Positions 43,235-51,471 of a stretch of DNA of 64,000 bases are shown here, in pieces; within the stretch, counting starts at the first letter, position 1; every line of letters starts with the position of its first letter. The position numbers and the translations under genes are program-made. The stretch comes from JAVBRD01 sp031548365 (lineage in GTDB: Bacteria > Bacillota > Clostridia > Christensenellales > UBA1750). The notes under the pieces were generated by a model, which did no database searches, had not been told where the DNA came from, and worked only from the letters and a program-made list of their open reading frames with translations. Location of the stretch: contig JAVBRD010000002.1 of the NCBI GenBank assembly GCA_031548365.1, positions 62,001 to 126,000 of the forward strand, read 5' to 3'.

Positions 43235-44377
43235 ATGCTCAAACAAAGGGCTTATCAAATCGGCCGCTTGCATTTTGAGGCGGGGGACGCGCGTGGGGTG
43301 GCCATCGGAGCGCACGGGACCGTGCTCGCTGAAGACTCATACCACGGACGGATCGTGACCATGCCCGTGGACGCCGGCGAATCGCGGATGTCGTGGCACG
43401 CGCTCACGCTTGACGCGATCATCCCAGAGGGTGCGATCTTGACGGTGAGCGCCTATGTGTGTGATGCGCAGAGCGGATCCGAGGGTGCGCTCATCGAGCG
43501 TTTTGCGCGCCTTCTCGCCCAAAACGCGTCGCCAGAGGTCATCGCGGACGAAACAGGTTCCGTCCTTGCGTGCAGGGAAGTCAGCCCGAAAGGGATGCCG
43601 CTTTTTTCAGCGGAGGGCCGCTTTTTGTGGCTGGTTTTTGATCTGACGGGTCAGCCCGGCATTACGCCCACGCTGATCGGCGCGCGCGTGAGCTTTCCGC
43701 GACAGACCGCGCTTGAGTGGCTGCCTGAAGCGTATCGCGCGGACGCACAGAGCGCGGAATTTGTCACCCGCTACCTTGGGGTGTTCCAGACGCTCATGCT
43801 CCAAATGGAGGACGAGATCGACGATACACACGAGATGTTTCGCGTGGATCTCACGCCGGAGCGCATGCTGCTGTGGCTGTCCGGCTGGCTTGGCATTGAG
43901 GACGCCGTGCTCTTTGAGGGCCCCCGGCTGCGGACGCTCATGGCTGAAGCGATGTCGCTTTACCGGATGCGGGGCACGCGTGCGTGCCTTTCGCGCATCG
44001 TTGAGATCTACTGTGGCGAGCGGCCTTACATCGTGGAGTCCTCGCGCGCGGCTGAGCATTTGTCCGGGGCGGCGCTTGAGCATTTCGCCCGTTTGTATGG
44101 CGCGAACCCCTATCGCTTCACGGTGATCTTGAGCGGCGCGCGCATCACCGGCAGCAGGAAGTACAAGGAACTCCTCGGCGTCCTGAGGGCGTGGGCACCA
44201 GCTCACACTGAAGTTGCGCTGGTGGCGCTCAAGAGCAACATATTCCTTGACCAGTACGCGTACCTGGGCATCAACAGCCACCTCAACGCGACAATGGGCG
44301 TCCGCCTTGACGGCCGCGGCGCGTTGCCCTTTGTGGCTCTGTTGGACAAGGGCGGGGGCGCGAAGCTTGGCGCGTAA
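43235..44377 (+). CDS. phage tail protein I-like baseplate protein
   Basis: This 380-residue protein starts at ATG 43235 behind GGGAGG. From about residue 160 it shows LEWLPEAYRADAQ, FVTRYLGVFQTLMLQMEDEI and a LLWLSGWLGIEDAV segment, matching P2 gpI-like baseplate proteins. The first 150 residues are an additional beta-rich domain. In phages gpI completes the wedge and anchors fibres, and the next gene is a plausible fibre or decoration partner. Confidence 0.82.
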   Translation: MLKQRAYQIGRLHFEAGDARGVAIGAHGTVLAEDSYHGRIVTMPVDAGESRMSWHALTLDAIIPEGAILTVSAYVCDAQSGSEGALIERFARLLAQNASPEVIADETGSVLACREVSPKGMPLFSAEGRFLWLVFDLTGQPGITPTLIGARVSFPRQTALEWLPEAYRADAQSAEFVTRYLGVFQTLMLQMEDEIDDTHEMFRVDLTPERMLLWLSGWLGIEDAVLFEGPRLRTLMAEAMSLYRMRGTRACLSRIVEIYCGERPYIVESSRAAEHLSGAALEHFARLYGANPYRFTVILSGARITGSRKYKELLGVLRAWAPAHTEVALVALKSNIFLDQYAYLGINSHLNATMGVRLDGRGALPFVALLDKGGGAKLGA

Positions 44378-44421
44378 AACGATGGTGTTCGAAATGATAT
44401 CGGAAGGGACGGTCGACGCGC

Positions 44422-46185
44422 GTGAATAACATCACCTACTTTCCATTTGAGCGCAACCGCTATTTCTTTGGCAAGCTGCTCACTGTGGGGGATTTCGAGG
44501 CCGAACAGCGCTACATCAACGACAAACGCAGGCTCATCAACCGCCTGTTGCACGGAACAGGCGTTGTGTGCGGGCTTGGCGTGGTGCGTGTGGACGAGAT
44601 GGAGATTTCTGTAGACGCAGGCGTTGCGCTTGACTCCACAGGCCGCGAGATCGTTGTGGACAAGCCCGTCAAGAAGAGTCTGAACGCCATCGACAACTTT
44701 TCAGCGCTTAAGGAAGCGCGTGCGCGCGTTGTCTACCTGTGCATCGAGTACGCGGAGGAAACGCGCGAACCGGTTCACACCATCGCCAGCGACGGCGGGA
44801 GTGCCGAAGGCGTGGACTACAACAAAATCGGCGAGGGTTACCGCCTCTACTTGACCGATAAAGCGCCCAATCCCTCCTTCATCGGTATGGGCGGCCTCTC
44901 CCGCCAGGTGTCGACACTTTATCAGGACGACTTTGTGCGCGTGACGCAGGTGCTGCCGCGCTATGTGCGCTCGGGTGACGAATTCGAGTATGAGTTGCTC
45001 GTGGAGCGTTCGGGCGGTGGCCGCAGCCTTTTCATGGAGTTTGACATCGCGCTTGAGTGCGCGCAGACTTTAGAGGGCAAGCGCGCGCTCCACGTCCGGT
45101 TCGACGAAGCCGAAAGCGAAAAGGCGTCGGTTCACACGCGTCGCTTTGCGTTGCGCGCTTCCAACGCCGCGCCTAACGCCATGGTCTTCTCCATCGCGCC
45201 CACTGCGTTCGTCATCCGAACGGGCGGCATCCAGCGCGTGGCCGAGGCGATTCCCCACACGCGCGTTGAGCTGTGCGAGGGCGATGTCGGCGATGCCATC
45301 AAAGGAGCGTACTACCGCACCGCGCTTGATGACGTGACGGGCGGAAGCCTTCAGCAACCCATCGTGCTCGCGAAAATGTCGCTCATCACCGCGGTCGGGC
45401 AGACATACATCATCGACGACCTTACGCCCATGCCGTTCGGCCAACACATCCTGGGCGACGTCGTCACCTCCTTGATTGATCAGAACCGCGAGCGGCAGTT
45501 GGATAGATTGGAACGCGGCATGCTTGAACTGCGTCAGGCGAGTCCCGCATCCGGCGGGAGCGGGGGGACCGCTCAGATCCGCACGAACGCCGCCGGTATG
45601 CTGGAGATTTCGGTGCGCGGCCTTAAAGCCGGAGACATCGTGCACTCGGAGGAAATCGCGCACGGGCTTGGTTTGGGAAACGCGTTCATCACGGTCGGCC
45701 AGCAGGAAGGCGACCGCGAAGGCCGAAGGCTGGTATTTGGCGATCCTTTGCTCTTCCAGGGTTTTGAGGTACTCAACGCGCACGTTGCCGATCTCGCCGT
45801 AGTCACATATCCGGATAGGGGTACGTTCCGAGTCGCGGCCCGTCTCTCTGCGCTCGCGTTTGAGAGCATGCCACTGCGCGTTCACTGGTGCGCGTACCGA
45901 GACCCGTCCGAGTCCAAACATGACGTCGTGGCAAAGGCTGTATTTCTCTCCCCCGATCTCGTGCGTCTCGAGCCTCGCCAGAGTTTCGTCTTTGAGCCGC
46001 GCGTGCGTGGAATTGAGAGCCAGAAGTGCGTGTTCTCCGTCGTGGGTGAGTACTCGGGCGAGATCGACCCGAGCGGCCGGTATACCGCTCCCGGTCACAA
46101 GGGCGTCTACCAGATCGTCGCAAAATCCGCCGCCGACCCAAGCGTGTACGGCGTGGCGTACGCAATCGTCGCCAAAGATCAGTAG
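44422..46185 (+). CDS. CIS-associated baseplate or fibre-like protein of unknown function
   Basis: This 587-residue protein starts at GTG 44422; the ribosome site is weak. The N-terminus YFPFERNRYFFGKLLTVGDF and the following DKRRLINRLLHGTGVVCGLG form a distinctive pattern seen in proteins of contractile injection loci of Gram-positive type, with no assigned function. The rest looks beta-rich with a possible Ig-like C-terminal domain (FSVVGEYSGEIDPSGRYTAP). No membrane segment is found. Position after the tail protein I-like gene makes a baseplate, plug or receptor-binding role possible. Confidence 0.7.
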   Translation: MNNITYFPFERNRYFFGKLLTVGDFEAEQRYINDKRRLINRLLHGTGVVCGLGVVRVDEMEISVDAGVALDSTGREIVVDKPVKKSLNAIDNFSALKEARARVVYLCIEYAEETREPVHTIASDGGSAEGVDYNKIGEGYRLYLTDKAPNPSFIGMGGLSRQVSTLYQDDFVRVTQVLPRYVRSGDEFEYELLVERSGGGRSLFMEFDIALECAQTLEGKRALHVRFDEAESEKASVHTRRFALRASNAAPNAMVFSIAPTAFVIRTGGIQRVAEAIPHTRVELCEGDVGDAIKGAYYRTALDDVTGGSLQQPIVLAKMSLITAVGQTYIIDDLTPMPFGQHILGDVVTSLIDQNRERQLDRLERGMLELRQASPASGGSGGTAQIRTNAAGMLEISVRGLKAGDIVHSEEIAHGLGLGNAFITVGQQEGDREGRRLVFGDPLLFQGFEVLNAHVADLAVVTYPDRGTFRVAARLSALAFESMPLRVHWCAYRDPSESKHDVVAKAVFLSPDLVRLEPRQSFVFEPRVRGIESQKCVFSVVGEYSGEIDPSGRYTAPGHKGVYQIVAKSAADPSVYGVAYAIVAKDQ

Positions 46186-46273
46186 GAAGAGAAAAGGTGG
46201 GCGGCACCGTCTCTGTATCCGACGCTCTGCGACGGGAGCAGTCTTTGCGTAAATCCCAAGGAGGTGGTTGTGC

Positions 46274-47191
46274 ATGGTACTAAACGCACCTGGGCGCGAT
46301 TTTTTCGTCGCACAGACCCTGCGCGACCAGGCCGGATCGGCAGTATACGTGTGCCGCGACGTCCGTGAGGAGAGCGGGGAGCAGTACACCATCACGCTTT
46401 TGAAGGATCGAGACAGGCTGTTTGAAGCCGCGCGGATCTTCCTTGACATGAAGGATGCTCGCGTTTGCCCCGATTTTGTGGATTGTTTTGCGGACAAAAC
46501 CGGCATGTACGCGGCCTTCCGCCGCAAAACCAGCCCGCCTTTGTTCGATGCGGGCGGCAAGACACCCCGCTTCTCCTTGCAAGAAAAGCTGACCGTTGGA
46601 CGGAACCTGCTTGAACAGATGCTCATGCAGAGCCTGCCGCCTCCAGTGCAGATTGAAGCGCTCACGGGGGACAACCTCTGCTGTGACCGTTCGCTGAGCG
46701 TGAGCTTCAATTACGCGTTGGACCACGCGGATGAGTACGACCGCATGGGCAGTGAGGATGCGCTTGAGCTGCTTGGTAAGACCATACTTTCGCTTTTTGA
46801 GGACGATGCGAGCGTGCGCGCTCAGGACGGTTCTTGCGTGGGGGATATCACGCGCGCGCTGTGCGCCGGGGAGATCGTTTCAATCGCACAAGCGTACGAC
46901 GCGTACCTCAAGGTGTTCAGGCGGCTCATCGAGGGTGAGCGCATGGCTGTCGCTGAAAAAGAACACTGGCTGTTTCGCACGTGGCGGTTCCTCAAGAAGC
47001 TGATGTCCAAGCTCATGCCCGTGCTCGCCATACTCCTGATCGTGGCGGCCATCGGCTACATGATCTACACGATTCAACGGCCGGCAGTTCCTGCGGACGC
47101 GTCCCCTGGTGCGATTCGGGCAATCGGCGTGTACGAGGTGCAGGCTCCCGTGCCCGTGATGGCACCCATGAGCACCCCGCAGGCAAAATAG
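46274..47191 (+). CDS. pseudokinase-like membrane protein
   Basis: This 305-residue protein starts at ATG 46274 behind AAGGAGGTGG. Residues 1-235 have a protein-kinase-like arrangement: N-lobe strands (GSAVYVCRDV, YTITLLKDRD), a helix and a C-lobe-like helical part. The HRD and DFG catalytic motifs are not visible, so catalytic activity is unlikely. One membrane helix (LMPVLAILLIVAAIGYMIYTI) lies near 246-268, followed by a short Pro-rich outside tail. The arrangement recalls membrane pseudokinases such as EssB of type VII secretion, which is a structural analogy only. It sits next to the MORN-repeat membrane protein. Confidence 0.6.
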   Translation: MVLNAPGRDFFVAQTLRDQAGSAVYVCRDVREESGEQYTITLLKDRDRLFEAARIFLDMKDARVCPDFVDCFADKTGMYAAFRRKTSPPLFDAGGKTPRFSLQEKLTVGRNLLEQMLMQSLPPPVQIEALTGDNLCCDRSLSVSFNYALDHADEYDRMGSEDALELLGKTILSLFEDDASVRAQDGSCVGDITRALCAGEIVSIAQAYDAYLKVFRRLIEGERMAVAEKEHWLFRTWRFLKKLMSKLMPVLAILLIVAAIGYMIYTIQRPAVPADASPGAIRAIGVYEVQAPVPVMAPMSTPQAK

Positions 47192-47219
47192 GATCCAAAG
47201 GTGAAGGAGGCGCGTGCGA

Positions 47220-49655
47220 ATGGCTGGTGGCGGGTTACTTGATTACATCGTCCGGTTGGTCAGCCGCTTTGCGCTGCGCCCGATCAACGCCGCGCTGCGT
47301 CAGGTCAAGAAGCTCTTCAACATCAAGCTGGCCGCGCAGATGCTTGTCACCAACTTCAACAACCTTGTGCGCACGGAAACGGGAAAAAAACCCGAGCGTA
47401 TCGAGGATTATGTGCCCGCGCGCCGGCTGCTCATCGCCAAGAAGCTCATCATCATCGTTGTCGTCGCTCTGATCACGCTGCCCATACTTTACGCGCAGTT
47501 CGTTCATCCGTATGTGAGCACGCACTGGGTCACGCCGACATACGTCATCAACGAGCCCGCGATGTCCGTTTACACCGGCAACGTGCGCCTTGTGGACGGG
47601 CAGGGCACGCTGGTATACCGGGGTACGATGAAAAACGGGCGCGTGGACGGCGAGGGCGTTCAGTACGACAGCTACGGCCGTAAGATTTACGAGGGCGCGT
47701 TTATCATGGATCAGTACAGCGGCCTCGGTGAGCTGTACTACGAAAGCGGGCAGCTGAAGTACAAGGGGATGTTCTCCGGCAACCTGTACGATGTCTCAGG
47801 CGATGAGTTCACCGAGGCAGGGAACGCCATATACTCGGGCGAGTACAAAAAAGGTGTCTATCATGGCGAGGGGAAGCTCTACGAATTCGGCTACCTCAAG
47901 TACGAGGGCGGCTTCTCGCACGGGTTGTACGAAGGTTACGGCAAGCTGTATGAGGGCGGCCAGATGCTGTATGAGGGCGGCTTTGCCCAAGGCATGTACT
48001 CAGGCGAGGGCACGCTTTACGAGAAAGGACGTCTTGCTTATAAAGGCGGATTTTCGGCGGGGCGTTTTAGCGGACGCGGCGAGTACCACGTCAACGCGCA
48101 GCTCATCTACCAGGGAGAGTACAAGGACGGACTCAAACACGGTCATGGGAAGCTCTTTGAGCGCGACGGCGCCGCGCGAACACGGCTGTTGTACGAAGGC
48201 GGGTTCACCGAAGACTTGTACGATGGCCACGGTTTGCTCTACGAGGGCGGCCTGAAGCGCTACGAAGGCGAACTCAAGATGGGCGTGTTCAACGGCAGCG
48301 GCGCTGTATATGAAAAAGGCAAGATTGTCTACGAGGGCGATATCAAAAACGGGGTGTTTGAGGGCCAGGGCAAGGCGTTTGAGGACGGTGCGCTGGTTTA
48401 CGAAGGCGGATTTTCGCGTGGCGAATATTCGGGCGAAGGAAAGCTGTACTACCTCAGCGGGCAGCCCGAATACATCGGGGGCTTTGCGTTGGGTGTGCCA
48501 AGCGGTCAGGGCAAGAAGTTTGACGACAAGGGCGTGCTGAGGTATGAGGGCGGCTTCCTCGACGGCATGTTTTCAGGGACGGGCACCATCTATGACGAGA
48601 CACAGACGCCGCTCTATCAGGGCGGTCTGCTGCGCGATGCTTACAACGGGCCGGGCGTTTTGTATCATGATGAGACGTACCTGCCGGTGTACATCGGCGA
48701 TTTCGTCATGGGTGTTAAGCAGGGCGCGGGCAAGGAGTACGATCCAAGCGGCGCGCTCCTGTACGACGGTGCGTTCAGCCGCGACATGCGCGAGGGTCAA
48801 GGCAAGGAGTACGACCTGGAAACAGGCGCGCTGGTTTACGCAGGCGGCTTCACTGCGGGTGTTTATAACGAACGCGGTGTAGAGTACAACCCGCAAACGG
48901 GCATGCCAGCCTACGACGGCGTATTTGTCATGGGGCAAAAGGGCATCAGCGGGCAGTACACAGACAATTCCGGTAGAGTTCTGTTTGACGGGCAGGTCAT
49001 CGGTGGCAAGGTCGATGTCTCCGTGCTCATGGGAGAACCGATGAGCAAAGTGGACAGCACCATCAAGATCACACCGGTTGCCAAGGAGTATGAGGGCGGA
49101 ATGTGGGCGTTCTACGATCACCCGTCCTTTGCGGCTCTGCTTGATTACGCGCCAAAAACGGAAACATCGGAGCCTGTGCTGCGCGGGGTGTATTACTGGC
49201 GGGATGGCGATTTTGTATCGCATGAAAAGAACATGACGCCCACCATGGTGCTCGGAAACCACAAGCCCGCCGGGCCGGCGCTTTCTGGGTATGCCGCCGT
49301 GACGGAACCCATGGATGCCGTGCTGCGCCTGCTCAAGCAGAAAGGCGCGAAAACCGCTCAACCTGTGATGATTTCGCCTTGGACGGATCAAGGGCTGCCC
49401 GCCGAACCGATCGCGTGCATTTTCCGCCAGCGCTTTGTGGTGGGGGATGTCGTCGAAGAGTATTTTTTCGACATCGCCTCAAACCTGCTGTTCACCGCGC
49501 AGATGCTGTCCGCGCCCGACCTGCCGGGTGATGTGCGTGTGCCGACCGGCAACCTCCTCGACGCGCATCGCGCGATGGATGATACGCCATCCACTGCGCC
49601 CGCTCCGGCGCAGGACGCTGCACCCGACGACGCATCCGACGATTCCGCCGGATAG
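47220..49655 (+). CDS. MORN-repeat membrane protein of the CIS locus
   Basis: This protein of about 811 residues starts at ATG 47220 (GTG 47214 is also in frame) behind AAGGAGG. Residues 1-70 are basic and cytoplasmic, and one membrane segment (LIIIVVVALITLPILYAQF) follows near 74-95. About 20 MORN-type repeats (Y-x-G-G-F...G-x-G) cover residues 130-600, on the outside if the N-terminus is cytoplasmic. The last 190 residues form a separate domain with no recognised family and end in an acidic tail. MORN repeats form elongated beta-sheets that bind lipids or proteins. A cell-envelope anchor or scaffold for the particle is an inference. Confidence 0.75.
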   Translation: MAGGGLLDYIVRLVSRFALRPINAALRQVKKLFNIKLAAQMLVTNFNNLVRTETGKKPERIEDYVPARRLLIAKKLIIIVVVALITLPILYAQFVHPYVSTHWVTPTYVINEPAMSVYTGNVRLVDGQGTLVYRGTMKNGRVDGEGVQYDSYGRKIYEGAFIMDQYSGLGELYYESGQLKYKGMFSGNLYDVSGDEFTEAGNAIYSGEYKKGVYHGEGKLYEFGYLKYEGGFSHGLYEGYGKLYEGGQMLYEGGFAQGMYSGEGTLYEKGRLAYKGGFSAGRFSGRGEYHVNAQLIYQGEYKDGLKHGHGKLFERDGAARTRLLYEGGFTEDLYDGHGLLYEGGLKRYEGELKMGVFNGSGAVYEKGKIVYEGDIKNGVFEGQGKAFEDGALVYEGGFSRGEYSGEGKLYYLSGQPEYIGGFALGVPSGQGKKFDDKGVLRYEGGFLDGMFSGTGTIYDETQTPLYQGGLLRDAYNGPGVLYHDETYLPVYIGDFVMGVKQGAGKEYDPSGALLYDGAFSRDMREGQGKEYDLETGALVYAGGFTAGVYNERGVEYNPQTGMPAYDGVFVMGQKGISGQYTDNSGRVLFDGQVIGGKVDVSVLMGEPMSKVDSTIKITPVAKEYEGGMWAFYDHPSFAALLDYAPKTETSEPVLRGVYYWRDGDFVSHEKNMTPTMVLGNHKPAGPALSGYAAVTEPMDAVLRLLKQKGAKTAQPVMISPWTDQGLPAEPIACIFRQRFVVGDVVEEYFFDIASNLLFTAQMLSAPDLPGDVRVPTGNLLDAHRAMDDTPSTAPAPAQDAAPDDASDDSAG

Positions 49656-49700
49656 GCACAGAACGCTCGCGCGCACGGGTATCCCAACGAGTGGAGGTCG

Positions 49701-50276
49701 ATGATGGGCAAGTATACGATGTTCGCCGAGGTCGGTGAAGCGCTGCTCGGGCTCTTGCGCGGTGAGCTTGCGCCGGAACTGCTGCAAAACCCGGAGTCTG
49801 TCGCGCTGTGCGCGCCGCCCGATCGCGGGGACGCGCAGCTCGGTTTGTTCCTCTACGACGTGCAGGAAAACGAGGAGCTGCAAACGACACGGCCAGTGGA
49901 GATCGATAGAAACAGGACCAGGCTCGCGCCGCGGTTCTACTCCATGTTTTACATGATGACCGTCTACTCAAACGCTGAGCCTAAATTTCGCGCGGTTGAC
50001 GAAGCGCGTGTGCTGGGACGCGCTCTGCAGGCCTTGAATGCTGCGCCGCGCCTTGATGCGCGGGAGGTCAGCGGCGATATGGGTGCGGCCGAGCCTTTTC
50101 TCAACATCACCATGCTTCAGATGAACATGGAGGAGAAAATGCGCATCTGGACGTTTCCCAACCTGCCTTACAGGCTCTCGGTTTGCCTCAAGGTAGCGCC
50201 GGTTGAGATCGAGTCCTCGCGTGTGCGCACGGTGCGCCGTGTTGTCGAAGTCGCCACGGGAGAAAAGGAGGTGTAG
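49701..50276 (+). CDS. DUF4255 family protein (Pvc16/Afp16 N-terminal-like cap)
   Basis: This 191-residue protein starts at ATG 49701, with a second ATG at 49704, after GTGGAGG. The pattern LLRGELAPE, LCAPPDRGDAQLGLFLYDVQ and MFYMMTVYSN matches the DUF4255 (Pvc16-like) family. In Afp particles the corresponding protein terminates and caps the tube and sheath at the end distal from the baseplate. The length is normal for this family. Confidence 0.88.
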   Translation: MMGKYTMFAEVGEALLGLLRGELAPELLQNPESVALCAPPDRGDAQLGLFLYDVQENEELQTTRPVEIDRNRTRLAPRFYSMFYMMTVYSNAEPKFRAVDEARVLGRALQALNAAPRLDAREVSGDMGAAEPFLNITMLQMNMEEKMRIWTFPNLPYRLSVCLKVAPVEIESSRVRTVRRVVEVATGEKEV

Positions 50277-50279
50277 CCG

Positions 50280-51041
50280 GTGCAGGAACAGCGGTTCGTT
50301 TCATCCCGGCCACGCCGTGTGGCGTTTGTCGTCGCGGTGGTGGACGACTTGACCGGCGAACGCCTGCGCCCGCCCGATGTGCGGGTGAGCGCGGCCGGAC
50401 GAGCGGCCCCCGTCGTCAAGCCGGAGGGGTACCACGTGTTCATCGGGGAACGGGGGGTATGCGAGGTGTCGGCTTGCGGGCGGCGGCACGCGCCTGTTCT
50501 CGCGCGGATTGACGCCGGAACACTCGACCCGCTGTACCCGGTCGTCACGCTCAGGCTTCAGCCGACTGATCAAGCCATCCCCGGCGCGTCGTTCATCAGC
50601 GGAGCGGTGGTTGGCGCGGACGGGACGCCTGCGATTGGGGCGAGTGTGCGTGTCGCGCACAGATGCGAACGCTATACCCTTAAGCTCACACGGGACGCGC
50701 GCAAGGGGGAAACGCATCTCGCGCTGTACAACCCCGCCAGAATGCAGCTTGGCGGCGCGCGTGTGATGCTGAAGTCCAAGGCCGGAGGCGAGGAAATGTG
50801 CGCGCTCACCGAGTGCTCAGACGACGCGTGGCTGCTGAACGGGCCGCTCAAAGCCGACCACAAGCGCAGCGGGGCGGAGGCGCTGGTGCTACGAGAGATG
50901 ATGTGCGATTCGAAAGGCCGCTTCAGGATGCCGCTTCGGGACGAAGAAGGGGAGATCACGCTGACCGCGGAGCGAGGCGGGACGACCGCCTCCCTTCAAA
51001 TCGAGCGCGGACAGAGCGGTATGATTGTGACGTTGCTCTAA
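50280..51041 (+). CDS. beta-rich CIS protein with carboxypeptidase-regulatory-like domain
   Basis: This 253-residue protein starts at GTG 50280 behind AGGAGGTG and three bases after the cap gene. Residues 10-90 resemble a beta-domain seen downstream of DUF4255 proteins (VAFVVAVVDDLTGERLRPPD). About 100-130 look like a carboxypeptidase regulatory-like repeat (ISGAVVGADGTPAIGASVRV). No signal peptide or membrane segment is present. It likely acts with the cap or the PAAR-like protein in the particle. Confidence 0.65.
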   Translation: MQEQRFVSSRPRRVAFVVAVVDDLTGERLRPPDVRVSAAGRAAPVVKPEGYHVFIGERGVCEVSACGRRHAPVLARIDAGTLDPLYPVVTLRLQPTDQAIPGASFISGAVVGADGTPAIGASVRVAHRCERYTLKLTRDARKGETHLALYNPARMQLGGARVMLKSKAGGEEMCALTECSDDAWLLNGPLKADHKRSGAEALVLREMMCDSKGRFRMPLRDEEGEITLTAERGGTTASLQIERGQSGMIVTLL

Positions 51042-51056
51042 GATCGGGAGGAAAAC

Positions 51057-51443
51057 ATGGGATTGTGTGTGTGCATGGGCGCGATGATGGTATGCCCGTT
51101 TGGCATGGCACCTTCGACCTTGGTGGTGCCTCCGGCCAATAAGGTGACGACAAAGACGCCCGTTGCGACCATCATGGACAATAAACCTATCGCCAATATC
51201 CCGCCGTTTGGCATGTGTTCATCACCGGCCAACCCGCAGGTCGCGGCGGCGACAGCAGCGGCGTTGGGCGTGCTCACGCCCATGCAATGCGTCCCAAACA
51301 CAACCGCGCCATGGACGCCCGGCTCGCCTACAGTGCTGATTGGCGGCATGCCCGCGCTTAACAACGCGTCCACCCTCATGTGCGCATGGGGTGGCGTGAT
51401 CACCCTATCAAACCCGGGTCAGACCACCTGCATGGTGCCCTGA
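51057..51443 (+). CDS. PAAR-like spike tip protein (DUF4280 type)
   Basis: This 128-residue protein starts at ATG 51057 behind GGGAGG. CMGAMMVCPFGMAPSTL, NIPPFGMCSSPANP and TVLIGGMPALNNASTLMCAW are hallmark segments of DUF4280/PAAR-like proteins that cap the spike. Conserved Cys and His/Met positions could hold a metal ion. It would sit at the tip of the gpV-like spike encoded at 36821. No effector domain is fused to it. Confidence 0.9.
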   Translation: MGLCVCMGAMMVCPFGMAPSTLVVPPANKVTTKTPVATIMDNKPIANIPPFGMCSSPANPQVAAATAAALGVLTPMQCVPNTTAPWTPGSPTVLIGGMPALNNASTLMCAWGGVITLSNPGQTTCMVP

Positions 51444-51471
51444 ACGGGCAAGAGGAGGAGGCTAGGCGAAG

